From: Ilyonectria destructans
Lineage: Eukaryota > Ascomycota > Sordariomycetes > Hypocreales > Nectriaceae
Direction: 5' to 3'
Length of the DNA: 64,000 bases
NCBI GenBank assembly: GCA_020740775.1
Contig: JAHEWK010000003.1
Span: 1,798,001-1,862,000, forward strand
Each line of letters begins with the position of its first letter. Within the stretch, counting starts at the first letter, position 1. The position numbers were made by a program, and so were the translations under genes. Of this stretch, positions 57,700 to 64,000 are shown one piece after another. Under the pieces are notes generated by a model that saw nothing but the letters and a program-made list of their open reading frames with translations, was not told the DNA's origin and did no database searches.

Positions 57700-60230
57700 A
57701 TGGACGTCGACGCCACCCCGAACGGCCGAAAACGAGCCCACACACAAGCTGATGAAGTTGCTCCGACTCCCGCCTCCGTCAAGAAGCGCCGACTCGACGA
57801 CCTCTCCACCGAATCGCCGTCATCGACGCCAAAAGCCCTGAGTGCGATTGCCTCCGCCATCTCTGGTGTCTTTGGATATGGACAGAAGACCCAGCAACCC
57901 ACGAATGACAGTGCCCAAGTACCTACCTCCGACCACCCGTCCGAAGTTCAACAACCACCGCCGCCTCAATCACAACCACAGCCAAAACCTGCAGCACCTG
58001 CCATTTTCCGCCCGGCAATCAAGGGGTTCGCATTGAAAGGCACGATATGGGATAATGGAGAGGAACGTCGCCCAGTCCTACCGAAGAAGGTCGGCCCTGG
58101 CAGGCCGCCCAAGGCGGCCACTCCAAAGAAAGCACCTGCGCCAAGGGGCAGGCCTCGGAAAAAGAAGATTCAGGATGATGTCGAGCCCGAGAATAGGGGG
58201 GATAACCTCGGCGTCTCCCCCTCAAAGGGACAAGCAGGTGAACACGACTCCACCGATGAATTGTCAACGAATTCTATGCAGAAGCTGCTTTCAGCTCGCA
58301 AACCCGCGCCAAAGGGGATCATGACTCCAACAAAGAAGCGAGGCCCTCGGGGTCGGAAGAGCGTGACATTTGGCTCCGGGAAAGATCTCAACGGGGAGGT
58401 ATATTTTGAAGACTTGCCCAAGAAACCACGAGGCAGCAAGCCTACTGTGCCTGTGGCAGACGAGATAGTCTGCGAGATCTGCTCGAAGCCTGATTCCAAG
58501 GCACCAAACCAGATCATCCTATGCGACAACTGCGACTTTGCAGTCCACCAGGAATGTTACGAGGTTCCAGAAATCCCCGAGGGTGATTGGTTATGTAAAT
58601 CCTGCGCGCAGGAGGATGTATTGAAAACACCAAAGAAGACCGAGGATGCGGATGAAACAGTCGTTACTGCTGTTGCTGTCGCCGCTGCCGCTGCCGCTGA
58701 GGCTCCCGATATCCCGAATCTCGATCAGCATGTCAGGACATTGCAAAGAGTCCTCGTGGACCGGTGTACTGGACGAAGGCGGATAAAAATGTTCGGGCAG
58801 CAAGAGGCACACGAAAAGGTTCACCAACTAATTGAGCAGACGGTTGTTGCTGGCGAGGGAAACTCGATGCTTGTGATCGGGGCGAGGGGCTGCGGAAAGA
58901 CAGTGGCAAGTTGCACCAATTCAAATATCAGGGTACTATACTAACTGGAATGCAGCTCCTGGAGACCATTATTTCAGACTTGTCGCAACAACATCGACGT
59001 GATTTCCATGTGGTCCGACTGAACGGCTTCATTCACACAGACGACAAATTGGCCTTGAAGGAGATCTGGCGACAGCTCGGCAAGGAAATGGAGGTTGAAG
59101 ATGACCTTGTGAACAGAGTAAGTACATTGTCTACTTTTTTGCCTCGTCCCCCGTTAACGAGGATGGTCAGACCAACTACGCAGACACCATGGCGTCGCTG
59201 CTCGCTCTCCTGTCACATCCGTCCGAGATCCTGGGCACAGACGAGGGTGTCACGTCGCAGTCCATCGTTTTCATCATTGACGAGTTTGACATGTTTGCAT
59301 CGCACCCTCGACAAACACTCTTGTACAACTTGTTCGACGTTGCGCAATCCCGAAAAGCACCCATCGCTGTGGTAGGTTGTACTACTCGGTTGGACGTTGT
59401 GGAAATGCTTGAGAAGCGAGTCAAGAGTCGGTTCAGTCACCGCTATGTCTATCTCTCACTGCCAAGGGCATTACCATTATACTGGCAGATGTGCAGGCAA
59501 GGGTTGATGGTAGAGGACGATGATGCTAGGAAGGAGGGCATCGATACGAGCCTCGAGGGACACGATGAGTTCCAAAAGTACTGGAGCCACAAGATCGAGG
59601 CAAGTTTACAGAAATACGTTGATGCGATGGCCCATTCTAACCAAAGACATGCAGGCACTATACAAGGAACGAACATTCCAAGATTTGCTCCAGTACCACT
59701 ACTACACGACAAAGTCGGTCTCGGCATTCCTGACCGAGTGGATCCTGGCCCTGTCGTCTCTCTCGGGAAAGGACGTGACACTGAAGATACCACCCGTACA
59801 AGGGGACGTCGACTCGCTCACGCCGCCCGACTCTCGGCTACACCTCCTGTCGACGTTGGCGGATCTCGACCTGGGACTCCTCATCGCAGCGGCCCGTCTA
59901 GACATTGTAGCACACACGGACACGGTCAACCTCGCGATGGCGTACGACGAGTACAGCTCGCTGATGGGCAAGCAGCGAGTGCAGTCGGCAACATCGGGTA
60001 TGCTAGCTGTAGGTGGTGGTGTTCGCGTCTGGAGCCGTGGCGTTGCGGGCATCGCGTGGGAACGCCTCATCTCACTCGGACTACTAGTACCCGCCGGCAT
60101 TGGAGGGGCCCGATCCCTAGGGCATGGCGGGCTGGAAGGCAAAATGTGGAAGGTGGATGTGGCTCTGGAGGAGATACCCGCTGCGGTGAAGCTGAGCACT
60201 GTGTTGGCAAGGTGGTGCAGGGAGATTTAG
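57700..60230 (+). CDS. ORC4: Origin recognition complex subunit 4 with N-terminal PHD finger and AT hooks, 789 aa
   Basis: Exons 57700-58902, 58956-59117, 59171-59599 and 59655-60230 (2370 nt). The third intron is a GC-AG intron (donor GCAAGT at 59600, branch TTCTAAC). Residues 1-250 are disordered and basic, with AT-hook-like cores at 132-138 (GPGRPPK) and 148-154 (PRGRPRK). A PHD zinc finger follows: Cys258/261, Cys275/278, His283/Cys286 and Cys299/302. The AAA+ ATPase core of Orc4 begins near 340, with Walker A GARGCGKT (394-401) and Walker B IVFIIDEFD (487-495). The winged-helix end contains LQYHYYTTKSVSAFLTEW. The protein belongs to the nuclear complex that marks replication origins and loads MCM. 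The added PHD and AT hooks suggest chromatin or AT-rich DNA reading, which is an inference. Confidence 0.93.
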
Positions 60231-61348
60231 ACGTGTAGCAATACCAGGTGACAAAACGACGATGGGCCAGCCAGCCGGTTAGTGTATATTCAGGCCCGGT
60301 TCTGTATGTATGAATAAGAATAAGAGTAAACATATGAGCCACATGATTGCTCTATCCAGAGCTCCGACTTGGAAATGCCTTGAACCTTGAACATGTTTCG
60401 TTCCGCTCCCGTGCCGTCCCGTTCCATGCGAGTCTCGGGAGCAGCCCAATCCGAGAGGGTCTGGTTGGCGCTATTGCCAGCGCCAACCGCGGACTACTCC
60501 ACGGAAACACGGCTTTCCGGGGGGGAGGGGGCCTAAATCCAACCTGCCACACCACCTGGGGATAGCCGCGAGCGTAGTCAATGCAGCCAGCGAGGGAGCG
60601 GCAAAAGCGTTCCGTTAGATGCTAAACGCGAGCGCGGCGCAGCAAAGCGCGATGATGAAATGCACAGCCACGACAGCTCTCTCGCTTCCCTCGGCGGCGG
60701 GCAAGACCGAAAATGCAAATGCACGGCCCGGTCTCACCCCCGCGGATGCGCGTGCGTGTACTTGATACGGTTTGTGTGTGAGACTGCGAGACCTTCTTCC
60801 AACCAAAGCCTGCGTGGGCGCTGTTTATAGCAACTAAAATCTCACCCCTTGCTGAGCGCGAGCTAATTAGCAGCAAGCAAGGCCCATCTCCAAACGAAAC
60901 TGGACTACCCTGGAGAAGGTCCCTCACCGGTGTCAGGTTGGTTTTATTTACTTGCCGCTGTCCCGACTTTCCTCCCGTCTTCGCTTGGCTCTGTTCTGGT
61001 CGTCCTCTTGTCTTCGCCACCTGCTTGAGTGAGTGACAGACTAAAAAAATAGTTCCGTGCTCGGTGGCGCCGTTGAGCATCCGTTGCATATCCGTGCCGT
61101 ATTGGTAAGATTGTGGCTTAATACGGCATCACACCAGCCGCGTGTCTGTCATCGATTTTCACTCTGTCGGGATTGAAGCTGCTTCTTCGTCCTGCGTGCG
61201 ACCTTGTCTTGGCATCTCGTCCCCTCTACCAACACTGCATCGCCAGCCTCACATCCTTGCTCGTCGCCTCGGCACTTGACTGCAACTACCGGGCGCCACT
61301 GCATCATCATCATCCACCTGGCAGCAGTCTCATTCCTCGACCCTCACC
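60231..61348. other. Intergenic, promoter of the DUF7053-like gene
   Basis: No gene seen. It contains a short G-run near 60,519-60,533 and a C/T-rich leader just before 61,349. Confidence 0.5.
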
Positions 61349-62440
61349 ATGGCAAGAACAACATTCACAACCATCACGCCCCTCCCCCCCAACGTCCCGC
61401 GGCAGGTCGTCATCGACTTCCTGCACGACCACCTGGAGATGATCGACCTGAACCCGCTCATCAAGGAGCGCCACGCCATCTCGCCGCCGCCCAACTCGCC
61501 GCCCGAAGAGCACCGGTGCGTGTGGTACTCGCTCACCGACCGCATCGACTACCTCCCCGGCGGCGTCGTCTCGGGCCAGGTCTCGTACACCTGCGCCTTC
61601 AACGACCTGCCCGACGGCTTGCAAACCCACTGCTACGCGCCCATGGGGCTCGACATTCGCGACCGCTGGTCCGTCGGCGGCTCCTTGCCTGGTGAGCCCG
61701 TCGAGCCCGTCGAGCTGGGCCTCAACGCGCCCTTGTCCGGGTTGTATCTAAGGGAGGATGTGGATCTGCGCTGCAACATGCTCATGGCCGCATTCGTCAA
61801 GAAGACGCTCAAGAAGGCGCACGGCTCGGTGGTCGACCGCCTGGCCGCAAAGGCCCAGATCGTCTCCACCAACCAGTCCAGACAGAGCGTGGCAATGTCC
61901 GCGCCCAGCGCCCTGCAGTCGCCCAGCATTCTGCCGTCGCCCACGCCAGCCTCAATCCGCTCTGACAGCTCCGGCGTGCCCTCGATGGGCCCTCTACTGC
62001 CTCCTAGCACGGGGAACCACCAGGGTCTGGTTCCGGGCCTCGCCACGCCACCACCAGTGCACCCGCATGAACACCAGCAACATCAACAGCTCCAGCACCA
62101 ACACCAACACCAGCAGACCCAGCAGACCCAGCAGACCCTGGCGCCATACGGAAACAGCTCTGCGCCCTATCTAGTAGCACCCCCAGAGACAAATGGCAGT
62201 CTGGACCTCCCAGACGACTTCCCCGGCGCAACCTCACAACAGGGAGGATTGAGGCACTCAGGGACCGTGTACCGCGGGACCAGCAAGCCCCATGACTATG
62301 ACGAGTTCCCAAGCATGAACCCCTACGAGAAAATAGACTCTTCTCGGGAAGAGAACCCGGCCCCAGAGTTGAACGGCGCGTACCCTGCTCCTCTTAAGGT
62401 TCAGCACGACAGGCGAGCGCGGCCAGCGGAGCTTCAGTGA
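61349..62440 (+). CDS. DUF7053-like fungal protein, 363 aa
   Basis: An intronless frame of 363 codons. The first 165 residues form a compact domain: the opening TTFTTITPLPPNVPR, then DFLHDHLEMIDLNPLI and WYSLTDRIDYLPGG, closing with a VKKTLKKAHG helix. I recall this pattern as the fungal DUF7053 family, which looks like a START/SRPBCC-type lipid- or ligand-binding fold. The second half is low complexity, with Ser/Pro and a Gln/His-rich run around 245-270, and is probably disordered. There is no signal peptide or membrane span, so it is expected in the cytosol or nucleus. Function is unknown. The start context (ACCATGG) is excellent. Confidence 0.8.
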   Translation: MARTTFTTITPLPPNVPRQVVIDFLHDHLEMIDLNPLIKERHAISPPPNSPPEEHRCVWYSLTDRIDYLPGGVVSGQVSYTCAFNDLPDGLQTHCYAPMGLDIRDRWSVGGSLPGEPVEPVELGLNAPLSGLYLREDVDLRCNMLMAAFVKKTLKKAHGSVVDRLAAKAQIVSTNQSRQSVAMSAPSALQSPSILPSPTPASIRSDSSGVPSMGPLLPPSTGNHQGLVPGLATPPPVHPHEHQQHQQLQHQHQHQQTQQTQQTLAPYGNSSAPYLVAPPETNGSLDLPDDFPGATSQQGGLRHSGTVYRGTSKPHDYDEFPSMNPYEKIDSSREENPAPELNGAYPAPLKVQHDRRARPAELQ

Positions 62441-63069
62441 TCAAGTAACGAGCAACGGCCCCGTTTCACGAGGATTCCCTGTTCTCGATGAGGCAATGTG
62501 GGCCTATTTTTATCATTTGACCCAGAGTCATTATTACGAATGGTTTCGAAAGATATTTTACACAGCGAGCACATAATGTCAGACATGTCACAAGAAACAA
62601 GGTTCAAAACGTGTGAGCTTAGGGATGAAATTGCTTTCGGTACATTGCGTATCTACAAGAACGAGACAATCATCCTCCGAGCAATGCTATGCCTTTTCCA
62701 GATCCCCGAGATCAGATTACAACTTCCAAAACGTGGGCAGAACATCAACTCCCAAAACCCCCCTGGATCGCCCCCCCTCTCCTTTGCATTCCCAACCCGT
62801 TTTTGATGCAGGGTGGGGAAAGGGCATCGACAAAAGACTACTCCCTCTTCCCAATCCAGATGCGGGCGAAAAATGGTTCAAAATAATTATTATTGTGGCG
62901 AAGGTTTCCGCCCAGAAAGCTTGATGGCAGGCGTTTCGAGGCGCATCCAGACACTTCTTGGCGTCCATGCTCAGCTGCGGGACTTGGCTGATTCGAGCTG
63001 ACGGGCATGGTTGCTCGCATCGCCGTCGATTCGAGCTGGCGATGCGTGCGAGCGGATCGTGAGAACCGC
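62441..63069. other. Intergenic between convergent genes
   Basis: 3' regions of the DUF7053-like gene and of the small wall protein. No gene seen. Confidence 0.5.
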
Positions 63070-63645
63070 TTACAGGGCCAGGACAGCGACGACGGCGGCC
63101 AGACCAAGGCTGAGCTTGACGGCACCAGCGCCGGCAGTGACGACGCCGGGGATGTCGGTGGAGCTGCAGTTGTCGCCGGTGCAGCTGGAGCCGGAGCCGG
63201 AACCACCAGAGCCGGAGCCGGAACCACCAGAGCCGGAGCCGCCAGAGCCGGAGCCACCAGAACCAGAGCCGCCGGAGCCAGAGCCACCGGAGCCAGAGCT
63301 GCAGTTGTCGCCCTTGCAGATGTAGGGCTGCTCATGGGGAGTACCGGTAGAACCAGAGCCCCAGCCCATGGTCTGGGTGGGCGGGCCGCCGTGAGTCTCA
63401 ACGACGGTGCAGGGGCAGTCGGTGATGGTCAGAGTGCAGGCCGTGGTGACATCGTAGGTGTGGCCGTTGAACACGAAAGACGTGGGACTGGGGCAGACGG
63501 TGGTGTAGGCAGTGTACACCTTGGTGACCTCCACGATGGTGCCGTTGCCGGGGAGCGCGGTCGAGAAGACTCCAGGAGTAGGAGTCTGGGCGGCAGCGAG
63601 GCTGGCGAGGCCAGCGAGGGCAAGGATGGCAGTGTTGGCGAACAT
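63070..63645 (-). CDS. Small GPI-anchored cell-wall protein (clock-controlled protein 6-like), 191 aa
   Basis: A single exon of 191 codons from the ATG at 63645. The signal peptide is about 19 residues (cleavage after AAA, before Gln-Thr-Pro). A short conserved module follows, with VTKVYTAYTTVCPSPTSF and TLTITDCPCTV, the pattern of small fungal wall proteins related to Neurospora ccg-6. After it comes a flexible run of Gly-Ser repeats flanked by two matching GDNCSS motifs. The C terminus has a small-residue site and a hydrophobic tail (LSLGLAAVVAVLAL) typical of GPI attachment. It is an abundant-type structural wall protein by inference. The in-frame extension up to 63705 was rejected because it would bury the signal peptide. 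Confidence 0.85.
   Translation of the reverse strand: MFANTAILALAGLASLAAAQTPTPGVFSTALPGNGTIVEVTKVYTAYTTVCPSPTSFVFNGHTYDVTTACTLTITDCPCTVVETHGGPPTQTMGWGSGSTGTPHEQPYICKGDNCSSGSGGSGSGGSGSGGSGSGGSGSGGSGSGSGGSGSGSSCTGDNCSSTDIPGVVTAGAGAVKLSLGLAAVVAVLAL
63190..63300 (-). repeat. Gly-Ser coding tandem repeat in the small wall protein
   Basis: Tandem GGSGSGS-type codons have 18-21 bp periodicity (plus-strand units of GGAACCAGAGCC type) and form the linker between the wall module and the GPI end. Confidence 0.8.
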
Positions 63646-64000
63646 CTTGAAAGGGAGGGTTTTTGGTTTTGAGTTGAAGTGAACGGGAGGAGTCCGGGAA
63701 GGCAAAAGGAGTTGCGAGGAGGGTTAAAAGACGAGTGAGCTGAAGCGAGTGACTGGAGCGAGAGTGCTGAGTTGTAAACGAGTGTGGGTTGCGAGCTGAA
63801 GCTTGTGATGAGAAAGTTTATGTCCATTTGCGGTCGACGAAGGCCTCTTTTATCATCCGTCACCTCTCCCTTGGCGACGCAAACGAGCCGGCGACCTCAT
63901 CTCCCTAGCCATTCCGTCAGTTCAGTTGAGACATGTCCCATCCCTGCGTGTCTGGCGATTTGCACCTCTTCAGCCAGCCAAGAATGATAAACAAACCAGC
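63646..64000. other. Promoter side of the small wall protein, window edge
   Basis: Leader and promoter of the GPI protein; no gene seen before the window ends. Confidence 0.5.

Noticed and set aside
1..64000. CRISPR arrays, rRNA, transposon terminal repeats, secondary-metabolite cluster
   Set aside because: No regularly spaced repeats, rRNA blocks, transposase motifs, or PKS/NRPS/terpene core genes were seen.

Overview
The window is nuclear DNA of a filamentous ascomycete (Pezizomycotina, most likely a Sordariomycete). The evidence is many short spliceosomal introns of about 47-132 nt with GTRNGT donors and CTAAC-like branch sites, genes on both strands without operons, and a protein set typical of these fungi: a NACHT-ankyrin STAND protein, a cAMP-receptor-like GPCR, an allantoate-type MFS carrier, LtrA, Bir1, Enp1, Hgh1, a PHD-bearing Orc4 and GPI-anchored wall proteins. 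I do not claim a genus. Exon joins were worked out by hand from splice sites and reading phase, and nearly every multi-exon model closes to a multiple of three.

Layout. 0-3.4 kb: poorly resolved DNA with one small unknown gene (1980-2676, minus). 3.4-11.4 kb: one very large minus-strand gene for a NACHT-ankyrin STAND (NLR-like) protein of about 2,421 aa, with an extra ankyrin-like tail just past its stop. 12.5-14.1 kb: a GPCR. 16.4-18.1 kb: an MFS transporter. 18.1-23.6 kb: a 5.5 kb gene-free stretch. 23.6-31.2 kb: M3 metallopeptidase, myosin light chain, a cysteine-rich secreted protein, then a divergent methyltransferase / CoA-binding pair. 31.8-34.6 kb: Bir1, a chromosomal passenger subunit. 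35.4 kb: a 65-aa small protein. 36.3-40.1 kb: a repeat-rich GPI-anchored surface protein. 40.1-44.1 kb: gene-free. 44.1-46.7 kb: a secreted/transmembrane kelch protein. 47.0-50.8 kb: the divergent translation/ribosome-biogenesis pair HGH1 and ENP1 (bystin). 51.3-53.0 kb: a conserved fungal gene with three in-frame stops (pseudogene). 54.0-56.2 kb: LtrA. 57.7-60.2 kb: Orc4 carrying a PHD finger. 61.3-62.4 kb: a DUF7053-like protein. 63.1-63.6 kb: a small GPI wall protein.

There is no obvious biosynthetic or defence cluster. Most genes are unrelated housekeeping neighbours. The best leads are the NLR-like gene with an atypical Walker B and a tail beyond its stop, the pseudogene with transition-type stops, the PHD-Orc4 architecture with a GC-AG intron, Bir1 with three AT-hook-like repeats, and the mosaic wall protein built around an 18-nt microexon. 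I found no convincing tRNA, rRNA, CRISPR or transposon.
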